Source: Certhia americana | Lineage: Eukaryota; Chordata; Aves; Passeriformes; Certhiidae | DNA: 64,000 nt | Reading direction: 5' to 3' | NCBI GenBank assembly: GCA_018697195.1 | Contig: JAGMWU010000034.1 | Location: 1,189,426 to 1,253,425, forward strand | In this document: positions 1-11,782 of the stretch, piece by piece | Layout: every line of letters begins with the position of its first letter | Position numbering within the stretch: position 1 is the first letter of the stretch | Translations under genes and position numbers: made by a program | Notes under the pieces: model-generated | What the model was told of the DNA's origin: nothing | The model's database searches: none | Seen by the model: only the letters and a program-made list of their open reading frames with translations

Positions 1-2785
1 TCTGAAGAAGAAGAAGCTTTACAGAAGGTATGGAGAATTGGAAGTTGGTAGCTCTGGAGAAAAGAGCCTCTGCTTTTTATCTCCCTATAACTCTGCCCTA
101 TAGCTAAATGAAGGAGAGAAATTTGCGTAACCAGATAATTCAAGCAATGCAGCCTCATTACGGTGCAAACACCACTTTTCCACTTTCTTCATACACACTC
201 ACTAACTGAGAAGAGAACAAATTAAAAAACTCCCCCCAGAAAATCTCAACTCAAGAATTTTTTGCCTTAGAGAAAAACACAGCTAAGGAAAAAAACAAGT
301 ATCCTCTGTTCTTTAATAGCTTTCTCAGGAATTTTGCCTTGTGCTGTTTGAGTGGAACAGAGCTAAATGCAGAGCTGAAATAAAGGTACAAGTCCTCCAT
401 GTCTCACACACACGGAGGCCATCAGATAGCTGTTAATGCTGCTCTGGGGTGCTGCCATCTGCAGAGTGCTGCATTAGTTATGCATGGCACACTGATTTTA
501 CTACTGTAATTGCACACATATTCACACCCCCCATCACAGCCTCGACAGTAAAACTTGTGCATAACATTATACTTTAGACGACCTCCTGCTGACTTAGAAA
601 GAAAAACTCTAACTTTATTCTACTCTCCCTTGGTATTTACTTCAGTTTCCCTTTCAAGCTTCTCAAACACACAATAAGCTTTTGATTATCAGGGTTTTAA
701 GTGCTCCACTGGACACCCAGTGTGTATTTATGAATGGAATTAATAAAGAAGCAATCTGACTCCATCAAGGGAGCATTTTCAGCTACTCTTAAGCGTCACT
801 GAGCAACAGGAGTAGAAATTGAGACGAGCTTGAGGCCTCCAGCCTTCATTTTTTACATTTATTTAGTCACACCCAGTAAAAGTCTTAGAAATTACATTTG
901 TCATATTGGGATCTCTGTACAGCCAATTCATTTAATGAACTGAAAAATATATTAGGGTCTGCATATGCAAGCAATCCAAACTATAAAACTACTTGTGTTG
1001 CTCAAGAAAGGCAGTAATATTATCACTCTTTAAGACAAATAATTTTGTCTCCCTCCTCCACACAGATTTTTCAAAGCACGTTTTCACCCTTTTTTTGCAA
1101 TTGTCAGTGAATTCTCATAGAAATCCTTAAAGTCCAGACTACAGATTCCTTATAAATAAATCATGAACTCAAATGAGTTGTCCCAAATAAAAAGAAAGGA
1201 AGAAATGGGGTTGGTGTATTAAACCTTGGCTTTACAATTTACACTATTGTCCTTAACATTAAGGACAAGTATTTTGTTCTTAACATTAAATATCAAATTA
1301 TCACGGGTGTATTTATAAACATACCTAAAATCAAGCTAGTTCTGTTGCAAGGCACTGTCTACTGTCCTGAGAACAGCAGCCTACCCTCTGCTGAATTAAG
1401 TTATTTTGATGCACCAGAAATCAGGGGGGAAAAAAAAAAGAAAAGCAAAAGGGAGGTTGACACATTTCAGGCACAACAGGAATCAAGGACTAGTTTAAAT
1501 CTCTCTAAAGAAAAGTGCTGAGAAGAAAGATTTCCCAGGATAGATAGGAAGAGCCTTCCAAGGATGCCTTCTAAGGCCTTAAATATTGCCACAGGACCAG
1601 GGGTAGAGGTGAGCCACACTCTGCCAGGCAGCAGCTTCCAGGGGAAGCCAAAGCAGGGGAGGTGCAGCAAAACTTCAGTTGCTGTTTTGCAACATCAAAC
1701 TTCCACAGGTTTTAGCCAAAACCCTTTTCGTTATCACTTTATAGGTGAGGACACCTCTGCAAAAAGTGGTGGTCATTTTTATATCTGTCAATGTCAAGGC
1801 ATCCTTTGAGAGACCCAGGTCAAAAAATTTTAATACTTCTCTGCATTAATTCTGATGTCACAGCTAGATAATAACTGCATGTTAGGATGACCCAAAATAT
1901 GTGGGAAGGACTAATAAAACTGTGGCATTTTTATGTATATATTTTATGTGTATCTTTAATACTCAAACCAAGAAAGATATTCTCCCACATAAGAACCAAA
2001 CTGAGGCCTTCCCTTACTTTTTCCACCTAGGGAAGTCCCTCTCAATTTGCTAAGCATACCTTGCCTGGAGGAGGAAAGCATGTCCTGCCAGTGTGTCCTG
2101 TGCACGAAACCCCTGATAACACACGGGATGGTCTGCCTGCCCAAACCCCCACACTGTGCAGCCACAGCAACACGGCCACCTCCTGCCTCATTGTGAATGC
2201 CCAGACTAGGCAAACAAGGCGACTCATGGCTATTCAGGCAAATTTGGGCCACCATGATGGGAAAGGTGCAGAGGGAAAACATTATGACCCGAGCTCTTTT
2301 GAAACAACCTGACAGTTGATAGATGAGCATCCATAAAATGACAAAGGATCCCTGTGTAAAGCCCCTTGCTACCAACGTCTTCTCCCTGGGAAACTAATTA
2401 CCCTGTACTGTCAGTGAAAATATTATTTTTCCGGTAATTATTTTCCCTTTTCAGTGACAAAATGACCATGAAAAGTCACCTCATCTATTTTTTTTTTGCC
2501 ATACTTGAATTAAAAACATCATGCAATACTGTTCATATGATTTTATTTCATTTAGCTCCTTAAATCCATAGAAAAAAGTAACTCTAAGCAAATTCCAAAT
2601 CACCAGGAATGCTTTTTTATGATGCTGATTTCCAACTGCTGTTTGCCGTGTGAGCACTGTGAAAAGTAGCAGAGACAGCAGAGTTTATCTCCAGGCTGCC
2701 ATAGCAGTAGTGAGAGAGGGAAAACAGTTGCTGGATGGAAGTTGCTAAAGGCAAAGTGTTATCTATCGAAATGTGTTTTAAACAA
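1..2785. other. Non-coding DNA, no gene seen
   Basis: AT-rich single-copy-looking sequence. The open frames here, including a minus-strand frame of about 139 codons at 1956-2375, have no domain, signal peptide or family resemblance I can recognise. I found no clear repeat. Intergenic or intronic DNA is the simplest reading. Confidence 0.6.
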
Positions 2786-2788
2786 ATA

Positions 2789-2847
2789 TAGGGTGGTGAA
2801 GTCTTCTTCCTCAAATGCCGGGTTCGATTCCCTTTGGTTACACTTAC
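2789..2847 (+). repeat. Possible MIR-type (tRNA-derived) SINE fossil
   Basis: The sequence contains an exact Pol III B-box-like motif, GGTTCGATTCC (2821-2831). It is preceded by TAGGGTGGTGAAG (2789-2801), which resembles the MIR A-box stretch, and followed by CACTTAC (2841-2847), which in MIR follows the B box at about this distance. The order of the three blocks matches the MIR head, with about seven bases missing between A and B boxes. The T-arm pairs at only three of five positions and no acceptor stem can be formed, so it is not a tRNA gene. The middle and tail of MIR are not recognisable, so a chance B-box remains possible. Confidence 0.35.
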
Positions 2848-3484
2848 AATGTAAATCTGTCTTTACAATGTACGTGAGTAAAAAGGCAGAGAGGATCCTA
2901 ATCCAGCCCGCAGGTAGCTAATTCCAACTCTTGGGAGGCTTGAAACCCAAAACCATTACAAAATTTTAAGCATTATTTGACTTGTTTATATATTGACTCC
3001 ACAGTTTATATATCTTTATGTAATCTTACATACATATATAATAAAACATAAAATAGATCTAATTTTCATGCTGCAAGATTTACAGACCTTGAAAGTTGAA
3101 TTCAGCTCCAAAAAGTGTTTTTAGGACACAGGGAATCAAATTCAGGTGGACTGTTTCTGTTTCATTTCTTTCTTTTATTCCAAACCATTACAGAGTCTGT
3201 CATATCCTATAAATCCATATAAGTAAATAACACTAATTCTGAAACTTAAGCCTCAGACCACTTTTTCCATTCATTAGTGCAAGAAGAAAATAAAGTGTTT
3301 TTTTCTCCAGAAGAAAGCTATTTATTTGGTTACTCAAAATTATCTGCTCAACTCAAAGTTTTAGTGCTAGTCAGGAGGTTTTTACAAGAAAAATGGTTTA
3401 GTATAATAATCCAGCATCTAACCACAAAGGCATATGGGCAAAAGTTTCCTAATTGAATTGACAATCCACTAGACATTAGCTGTC

Positions 3485-3556
3485 AAAAAAACCAAAATTA
3501 AAAAAAAAAAAAAAAAACAAAAACCAAAAAAACCCCCCAAAAAAACCAAACCCACA
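3485..3556 (+). repeat. A-rich low-complexity tract
   Basis: An uninterrupted run of 18 A (3500-3517) lies within a 70-base A/C-rich stretch made of A-runs broken by CC. It could be the decayed tail of a retroposed sequence, but nothing upstream is recognisable as the body of one. Confidence 0.85.
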
Positions 3557-6500
3557 GAAGCAAAAAACAGTGCCCCTCAGCTAAGTGTAAAGAGGGATTA
3601 TACTTAGCCCCAGAATTTCACATTCAAGAATTATACAGGCTGTCATGGACTCAACCTGTGAGTGTTATCCAGAGCTGGGAACTCTGAGTAGTGAAGCAGG
3701 TAGGACAAGAAAACTGGAGTGATTGACCAAACCAGAGAGAAAGAGCTGCTGAGCCAAGGAGCACTTTGCCTGCTGACCCAGCCACTGTGGCCACAAGCAC
3801 TCCAGTCCACAGAATTAACTATTATTCCAACTAATAACTGATAAACCCTGCTGCAAACTTGCTTTGATATTAAAATACATGCATGGGGCTATTTGAAGAG
3901 GCAATTCAATTACCAGGATCAGCCAGCAATTCAGTGTTGTTAAAAACAGCCAGGGTCAGAGGGAGCCTTCTGGTGATCGAGTTCAATTCAAAATTTAGTT
4001 CTCTCAAACAGTGGGACTGAAGTTTTCATGTTGTTAGCATAATATGACAGTCTGGAATCTCCCAGTCGCTGCATCTCATGTTCAAGTTGTTGTCAGCTTC
4101 CCCTGGGTAACATTATCATCTCCAGTAAATATTTTCACATGATCTACTAAAGACAAAAGCCTCTGTTTCCCTGTATAATTTCTTCTGCGTTGCAGAGCAT
4201 ATTGAAAAATCACTATTCTTACCACCTCTGGGAAAAAGCCTTATTTCTTGCTAGAGCTTCTTTCAGTAGGGAACAATAAGCAAGAAAAAGAGAAGAGTTT
4301 TTCTGTTCATTTCATTCTGTGCCACCTTTGCACGAGTCAGGATGTAAAGTCACTCAAATAGTAAATGTCACACAGCTATGCACCACAGCAAGTGAAATAA
4401 TCAGTTCTCAGAATAATGGTTTGAGGAGACTCATTTTTAGTGTAAGAAATATCAGCTTTTCAGGTTTCTTATGAAATGTTGTTACTCAAGATTAAGGATC
4501 AACTCTGTGTTGATCATGAATAGTTAAAAATGTAACAGGAAATGCTCATTTGAAACATCTCACCCATAAAATCAAACTTGGAAAAAAACCCAAGTAACTT
4601 AAGCTAAAATGCATTGTGGTATCTGTAAGAACATTCTTCCTAGGAAAGGGAACCAGTTTAGACAGCCAAATCAAAACTTCAATCAGTCAAGTCTAATTTG
4701 TTCTTCACTTCTCCAGTTACAGCTTCTCCTTAGGAGGAAACTTCAGTGGTCTCTTACTTCATGTTACAGCCCTGCTCACCAGGACCTCACACCTGCATGG
4801 GACAATCCATTCTTTTAACTCACCACTCATTGAGGGTTCTGGGTCTGATAGCACAGGCCTTGCTTCAGCAAGAGTCAACTGATAGACATTGCTGGCAGGG
4901 AATTTAATCTAAATTAAGTTTCACATGGACTTTGAAAGACCACCCAAATAACTTACTGTGTAAAAACCAAATTTGATTCTCTGCTTATGCCTATGAACCA
5001 AGAGACTGGGGTGAAACCACGAAGTCAAGCAGCTGCAGAATTTGTCTGAAGCCATCTTACAGATTTCAGGTGGTGAAAAAAACTGCCAATGCCTGAAGGA
5101 TTCATTCAGGTTCCAAGGACAGGTTTAACTTTCTTCACTAAAACTACTTTGGCATTTATTCAAAAAGGGTACAGAGCAATTCAACACAAGAGCAATAAAA
5201 GTTTTCAGCCACGCAATAACATATCTGCTGCAACAAGAATTGCTCAAGTAGAAAGAGTACCAAATCTTCTCTTATTTTGTATGCCCAAACATAGAAATTC
5301 AGAAATACATCTTTGAGCTACACACAGGTAAATAATTAAAAATACTTTCCACAATTATTCATGAGTTTAAAGCAAAAAAACCCCGCATTGCAGACATTCT
5401 TTTTGGTTTGTTTCAACCAAAAAAATAAACTAACCACAAAATCAGGTTTTACACCTTTTCTCATAACTGAACGATTAACTTAAAATTTATTTTCGCTGAA
5501 AATTGAATGAGAAACTGAATTTCAGTGCTTAAGTTTCTGCATTTGCGAAAGATGAACAGCACAAAACCAATAAAAAGAAGGTCATAAGGCTTTTAGCATG
5601 GGAGATCATGTTGCACAGCACCTCTGCTAAAGCCAGACAGTAATTTAGTACCAACTTTAGTAAAATTTTTCACCTCAGTAGTGTAAGCATTTCACACCTT
5701 GCCTTAAGTATCCTTAACCTTCAAAGGAAAAAAAAAAAAAAATCAATGGAGACTTATTTCCTGCTGCCTGGACTGTAAAAAAGAAGTGCCTTTTCTTGGC
5801 CTGGTTGTTTGCCACCCCAGTAGAAAGCACTACAAATAGCTTTTCACAAGGCATTTGATATAACTACCATCAAAACCAGTCAAAGGAAGCACAATGCAGG
5901 GCCCCATAATCAGCTGTACTGTACTTTATTTAAACAGCAACACACTTAAGTGGGGGTTAGGACTGTACACTTTGCAGTATAACATGATATTGTTTTATCT
6001 TCTGTGTCAACAAAAATAAATAAAAGCCCAGTGAATGAAGAAATGTGTTTATTTTTAAAGAGTGCTGGTTTTAGCTAGAAATTGGTTATTGGTTAACCCC
6101 AGTTTCTGCTATGCTTCACAGTAGTACATCAGAGCTCAGATGGCTGAACATAAAGAAGAAAAATGCCACCTGCACGGCACTGCTTGTGATATAGTTATCA
6201 GGGATGGAAATGTCTTCAAAGCAGAGACTGCTCTCACAACTTGGAAAACTAAAAATCCTACTTGCAAACATTGCAAAGTCCATTGTAGAAAACACTGCAT
6301 CAATTTTAGTGTCTATTCATCAGTAAACTTTGCCAGTGTTACCTGCAATGATTAGAGTTAGGCTCAAGGTTCCAGCATTAAAGAATACAATTTTTGCCTT
6401 CTCATATATGTCAAATCCATATTTACCCAATTTTCAATGAATCTTCACTCACTAGAACTACAATTTATTAGAATAAAACTCTTCAAGGAGTAACAGACAT

Positions 6501-9150
6501 TAAATTTGAGCCAAGACAAGGCTTAAACTCTCTGTGTTAAACAGTAAAAATGGTGAAACAGGTAAGTTTTGCAAAAAGTCATAAAATGTTTCTTTTTGTC
6601 AGAAAGACTAATCTGCTCAAAGTACACATTCTGTTTACACTAAATTGATTTCAAACCTTATGGCTATATAGATCCCAATGCCTAGGAAACATAAAACAAG
6701 GGGATTTTCCTATGATGGGGGAAAAAAGAGGTTTACATATCATTCATGAAAATGCAATGGGAAATGAAAATGGAGGGAATCATTTACCAGACTGGAAATT
6801 TAGCAGCTGGGCAGTGTAGTTCTGCGACAGGTCATGATCTCAAGAAAATCACCTAATTAACTTACTTGGCTAAGGCCCAAAGAAAATAACTTTAAGCCTT
6901 TGGAACTTGATAATCTGATCTATAATCACAAGGGCAAAATCTGCGTATGGACTTTCCACAATTCTAGCTACATGGACTATTATCCTAGCACAACGGGGAG
7001 CTACAAAAGACTGATCCACAGCCCAAAGCTGAATGTTTAAATATGCCTTCAATACGCGTCTGGGAGATGGGATCTATTCCAAGAAAAAGTGACCCTCTCT
7101 CTGGGAGGAAAAAGAAAAATGAATCTCCAAGCTTTGGCAGGACTTACACATGTGTTTCTGAAAGGTGCCACAGCAAGATTTGGAAACTCTTTGTAACCTT
7201 TTTAAATACCATCTGTGGCCTAGAAGTTAGCCTCTCCAAAGCAGATGGTTCTCAGTAGTCTTTGCACAATAAATAAAACTGGGAGATTTTTTGTTGTGCT
7301 GTTTTTTGATTTGGTTTGCTGGGGATTATTTTACAGTAAAGACTGTAATACACAAGTCCTTAGACTAAAATCCACATTCTAGAAAAACCAAAACAAACAA
7401 CTCAATCTGTGCAAATTTTGTTGAATGAAACATAAGTCAAATTTAGTTCTGAAGTTTAACTCCCTTGAATGGCAGGTGAAGGAAAGAACCCTCTCCAAGT
7501 TTACAGCCCTTATAAAAGTCACATTTCAGAGATCAGAAGAAACAGGAAAAAAAGAAGTACAGAATGAATTGGTGGTGGTCCTGAAGAAGCTATTTCTGTG
7601 CTCTCTGCTATTGCAGACTCCAGAAAGCAAGTGGAGTTCACAGCATCTATGAATGGGATACTTCTACACTCGTAGCTGCTGCAATCCCCACAGAGACAGA
7701 CAGAGATTATATTACAAAGGGCAATGAACTACTGTAGTAATTGCTCTTTCAAACTCAACACAGAAGACAGAGTGCATAATGCTGATGAACCAGTGCCCTC
7801 TGAAAGTCACACTCCTAATTCCAATATTATTTAGTAAATGTTAACCATATCCAAGTGGTAAAAATCTCTTTCAGTGCAAATCATAAAATCATAGCAGCTA
7901 TTTAAGACCTCAAATGTATAGTCTCTGGCCTTTCCTCCATAAAACATATTTCCATGTATTTTAGATACTCTTATAAAATTCAGGGTCCTTTTTCTCTTTT
8001 ATTTTTAATGTCCCATGATCTAAATTTCAGATTCTGCTCTTGTTACATTAGTAAATATCACCTACCCAAAATATTGAAGTTGCACATTCATGGTATCACT
8101 GGCTCTGAAGAGACCCAAGTGGGACCCTGAAGATAAGTCCTTCTCTTGCAGGTAATGCAGGTAATGAAGGTGATAGTGTTTTTCAAATACTATCTCTTTA
8201 AATGGAGAAACCAGCACTTCATTACCCAGGAAATAAACTGCTTAACTCATTAACAGCCTTCTCCAACAGTAACTCAGCTCCCCAACCTCTCTATATAAGT
8301 ATTCCCAGAAACTGGATGAGTTTGAAAGCATTTATACACATTGTGGATTCCTCCCTGACCAGCATGCATTTTTGTGACATTAGCAGTGATAGTCCCTTTG
8401 TGCAGAAGTCAGATGTGCTGACTCAAGAGCACATGGAAAAAATTAACTGGAACTCTGAAATCCAACCAGTGTGAGTGAGAGACAGTGAAGATGTCCCATG
8501 AGCATATGAGCCTCCAGTTAAAGAGCTCAAGCCTATTTCAGGTACCCAGGTAAAAGCTGTTTCCATCATCAGAACCCATTGTTTGACATCATCTTCTTTA
8601 AAGCATTTAACCTGCTGAATACTTGTACTTTGGCACTGCCAAGTGGAGCTATGGTCCATCTTAAGCATTATCAGAAGATCTAAGACAAAAGCTGTTGTGA
8701 TTTCCTGCTCTTTTTCAAAGGCTGCTTTGCTGCTAATTGAAGTTTGAACTTCTTACAGGTCAAACTCTGCAAACAAACATTCCATCATTTCCACTGCAGC
8801 GATACTGGAATCACAGTTTTATACAGAAACCCCACATTTCTCTTTCTCTGAGCACACACAAAGTACAGGTTCTCCTGATTCGATGATAAGTGCAGGTGTA
8901 CTGCATTGGACCCCAAGTCACATTGGGTCCAGCATCCTGCCTTCCAGAGCAGCCAATGGCACAAAATTAAGGGAAGAGTAAAGAACATAGAAGTGCTGAA
9001 TTATTTTGCACACACAGGCATCAACAATCTGTGTCTTAACAACTTCCTAAGCCTGGGGTTACTATACTGCTCTTAAAAACTCTGGAAAAATACACCCTTT
9101 TAGGCTTTGTTCGTCTAAACACTTTGATATATTCATTGTTTTACATCCAC
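3557..9150. other. Non-coding DNA, no gene seen
   Basis: AT-rich sequence without recognisable coding or repeat families. It contains a 15-base A run at 5728-5742. Short open frames occur on both strands at the density expected by chance. A minus-strand frame at 6870-7052 ends close to a donor-like GTAAGT (the plus strand reads ACTTAC), but a stop codon precedes the site in frame, so I do not call an exon. Confidence 0.55.
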
Positions 9151-9195
9151 TGAAATAAACAGAGATGAGTTCAAAGAGGAAAGCATGCAAGACTT

Positions 9196-9201
9196 TTTAT
9201 T
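9196..9201 (-). promoter_or_regulatory. Possible polyadenylation signal AATAAA
   Basis: The plus strand reads TTTATT, so the minus strand reads AATAAA. It falls 27 bases after the TGA of the possible terminal exon, with T-rich DNA further downstream on the minus strand. In AT-rich DNA the hexamer is common, so it matters only with the exon call. Confidence 0.25.
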
Positions 9202-9227
9202 AATTTTTAAAAAGAAAATCCCATCAA

Positions 9228-9337
9228 TCAAAATCTTCCTATCAGTTCATCCTCCTCAGGTGGTGTGGCAAACAGGTCTTCTTTCTTTGCCTTCCTCACC
9301 CCAGCCTGCTCTCTACACACGTCCCTGATAAGCCCCC
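9228..9337 (-). CDS. Possible 3'-terminal coding exon, unidentified protein
   Basis: On the minus strand a pyrimidine-containing stretch ending in TTTAG (acceptor AG at 9338-9339) is followed by 35 codons and a TGA (9228-9230). A canonical AATAAA on the minus strand (plus-strand 9196-9201) lies about 27 bases past the stop, with T-rich sequence beyond. The peptide starts GLIRDVCREQAG and ends EDLFATPPEEDELIGRF. It is strongly charged: a basic run (VRKAKK) is followed by an acidic one (PPEEDE), which is unlike most chance frames here. The exon begins with the last two bases of a split codon, which fits the single base left by the possible exon at 11173-11240. I do not recognise the protein. 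The implied 3' UTR is only about 50 bases, which is unusually short. A chance arrangement is quite possible: a similar one can be built at 22247 on the other strand. Confidence 0.25.
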
Positions 9338-9339
9338 CT

Positions 9340-11172
9340 AAATAATGGGACAAGACCTACATTCTCTGATTTACAAAGAAGAAAAAGAAATTTAATAACA
9401 GTAACAACAGTATCAAAAAAAACCCAGGAAAAATTCTGCTTTGTCTAACCGGGCTGCTCCCCATATAATATCCTCTAAATGTAGGATATTCATTTTTCAT
9501 AGAATCATTTGAACAGATTGAGCTGTAGGACAGGGATCTGGATCTAGGACAAGGCATAGATTTGGGGGGTTTTTGTTTGCTTTTTTTATAAGACAAAGGT
9601 AAATAGGGAGACAAGACTTTCCTTCTATTAGGAGAGCTGAGAAAGAAAATCCTTGGGTATTAGGTAATTCATCTCAGGGTTGTCCACCATCATTTTCCCT
9701 CTCTAGACCTCACAAGAAAAAAGGCATCTTAGAGCAAAAGGGAAATGCTGGTGGATGTCAAACATTTAGAGGAGAAGATCACAGGCTGCAGTGGAGATGG
9801 CAGGGCTGTGAGCAGTGCCAAGAGCAAGTGATGCATAAAATCATTAAATGTGAAGGGCCGGGCAACAATGCCTAGACTTATCTGGAAGTTTAATCAGAGA
9901 GAAGAATTGCAAAAGAAAAGAATAGAGATGGCTGAAAGCTGCAAAGTTATGTGTTTGACCTTTTTATAACAAACTCCCAGTTCTCCCCCCAGACACAGAG
10001 AGGGGAAAAACGAACAAAAGAAAAGAAAGGCCAGGTAATCTCAGTGCATTCTTGTGCTTATTATCAAATGAGTATGCACTAATTTGTAACTGGCTTTCTC
10101 GGGATGAGGGCACAGGCTGATTTACCCAATGCCGTCTCCACCAGGGGACACCAGCTTTCAATTTTTAGTTCACAGAAGATGCAGATGACTTGCCAGAAAT
10201 GTTTGGACCAAACAAGGCGTCTGTGAGTCACTACATCACTGAGCAGGCTTTAGATATCAATATTCTGCAATGAGATTAAGTGATTTCATGCTGCAGGATC
10301 TGCATGTCAGGCAGGCTTAATCCCTTTCCCCCACAGTCAGGAGCTGCTCTGGGCAACTGAATCTCACCAAATCCTTCAGAAAAATACAGTGGGTTCTCAG
10401 TGGACACAGCCTGTGAAGGAGACCTTGTCATCCTTGGAGAGGTGTAAAAATCTGTCTATCTCTCAACTTTATCAAGCTCTCTGTGGCCACACTGGGAAAT
10501 AAATGACAAATGAGTTTTGTCATTCTGTTCTTTGAATGCCACCTTCCAGAGATCCAGTCCCACTCAAAAGAAAGGGTTGGAGGCCCATCAAGGCCAAGTG
10601 GAACATAATATAGCACAGTTTTTTTCCAGCTGGAGAACCTGGCCTGAGACAGAGTGGCTTAAAATGGTTGCTGTTGAAATTAATATGTGTTCTGCTTGTC
10701 CTTCCTTATTCACTCAATCAGTTATTTACTTCTGTGCTCCCCACACTTAATCTATTGCCATTGACAGAACCAGGTTTATAAAACTGAAGGCAATAATGCT
10801 CATGCAGTGGTGCAACAGAGTTTAAGGAAAAAAAGGTGTCCTGCAGGTTACCTCATGGTCAACCAGTCTTCCTGAACATAAAAAAGGTGTAGAAAAACAG
10901 CTGACAAGCTGAAATTAAACCCTCTGATGTAGGACATCTAAATATCCCTTTAAATGTTAGTATTTGTCCAGACAGCCTATTTCTCCAGCACTCTGCTAGC
11001 TATGAATCTTACTGATAGAGACACTGAAAGAGCACTGCCCATGTTTAGCTCCAAATCACAGACACTGCCACTACTGCAGCCAACAGAAGCACAGGGCAAG
11101 TTGCTTCCCCAAAATCCAATACTGCATTGCATAGTGACCATCTAGGACTTCAGTAAAAAGGGCTGTCTTTAC
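9340..11172. other. Non-coding DNA; intron if the flanking exons are real
   Basis: If the minus-strand exons at 9228-9337 and 11173-11240 belong together, this would be the last intron of the gene, about 1.8 kb. A 20-base segment at about 10855-10874 also has an acceptor and a donor on the minus strand, but including it would break the frame. No repeat family is recognisable. Confidence 0.4.
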
Positions 11173-11240
11173 CTTGTAGACCCAGAGCCCTAACAGCTGG
11201 ATAAGAAGACTCTTCAGATTCTTGCAAGAGGACAAGGTTT
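11173..11240 (-). CDS. Possible internal coding exon, unidentified protein
   Basis: On the minus strand, a long pyrimidine tract ending CCCTGTCTTAG is followed by 68 bases and the donor AAG|GTAAAG. One frame (one leading base, 22 codons, one trailing base) reads NLVLLQESEESSYPAVRALG and two further residues. A second frame is also open (TLSSCKNLKSLLIQLLGLWV), which weakens the coding argument. In the first frame the exon ends in phase 1, which matches the start phase of the possible terminal exon at 9228-9337. The acceptor is among the best in the window. No domain or family is recognised. Three frames and many AG/GT pairs make a chance exon likely enough to keep confidence low. Confidence 0.2.
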
Positions 11241-11762
11241 CTAAGACAGGGAAAAAAGAAACAAATTTTAATTTCTTATGCATAAATAGGCATCTGAGTA
11301 CAAGACTAGATTAATGAGAGTCACAGGAGTAAGCTGGACAACATGCCCAGCTTGTAAAGGAATTTGCAGTGGTGTGTTCCTCCTAATCTTTCACAGAAAT
11401 GTGAGGGGATGCACAAATTGTGAAGTGTCCACAGGCTCTTTGTCGAGTGGCATTTTCATATCAATGGCCTTTGAAAAGCCTTCCATAAACCCAGGGATAA
11501 ACACAAAGGGCTTAATCCCTCTTGCTTCCCCCAAAATTTACACAAGTGGTTGATATGCAGCCTGGGGTATTTTGAAGGGACCTGATTTTCAGTGACAGAA
11601 GAGTTAAAATTTGGAGGCTAATAAAACTGAGAAAGATCAACTGAGACTTCTGGGGGGGGGTGTTTCTTAATATTTTAAGGGACCTTATGATATTACTACC
11701 AAAGGGATACTCTATGTTGATGAATGCCAGGGTAAAGTTAGACCTATGACTCAATTTCTCAC

Positions 11763-11782
11763 TTTTTTTTTTTTTTTTTTTT
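11763..11782 (+). repeat. Poly-T tract (20 T)
   Basis: Twenty consecutive T, equal to poly-A on the minus strand. No retroposed sequence is recognisable next to it. Confidence 0.9.

Noticed and set aside
1956..2375. 139-codon minus-strand frame as a gene
   Set aside because: No domain, signal peptide or family resemblance. Its length is within chance for 64 kb read in six frames.
2789..2850. tRNA gene at the GGTTCGATTCC B-box
   Set aside because: Only three of five T-stem pairs form, no acceptor or anticodon stem can be drawn upstream, and the A-box is imperfect. A SINE fossil or chance fits better.
3640..3815. Second LTR beginning TGTCATGG
   Set aside because: Only the first bases resemble a retroviral LTR start. 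No TATA box, end or target duplication follows.
7885..7935. Minus-strand CR1 tail (TCATAAAATCATAG)
   Set aside because: Only the tail-like words match. The next 40 bases do not follow a CR1 3' end closely enough.
9495..9515. CR1 tail in minus orientation (TCATAGAATCATT)
   Set aside because: The short match to the CR1 tail is not followed by any CR1 3' UTR text, so it is a coincidence.
10855..10874. 20-base minus-strand micro-exon between the two exon candidates
   Set aside because: It has a good acceptor and donor but would shift the frame between two segments that already fit in phase, so it is probably a chance pair.
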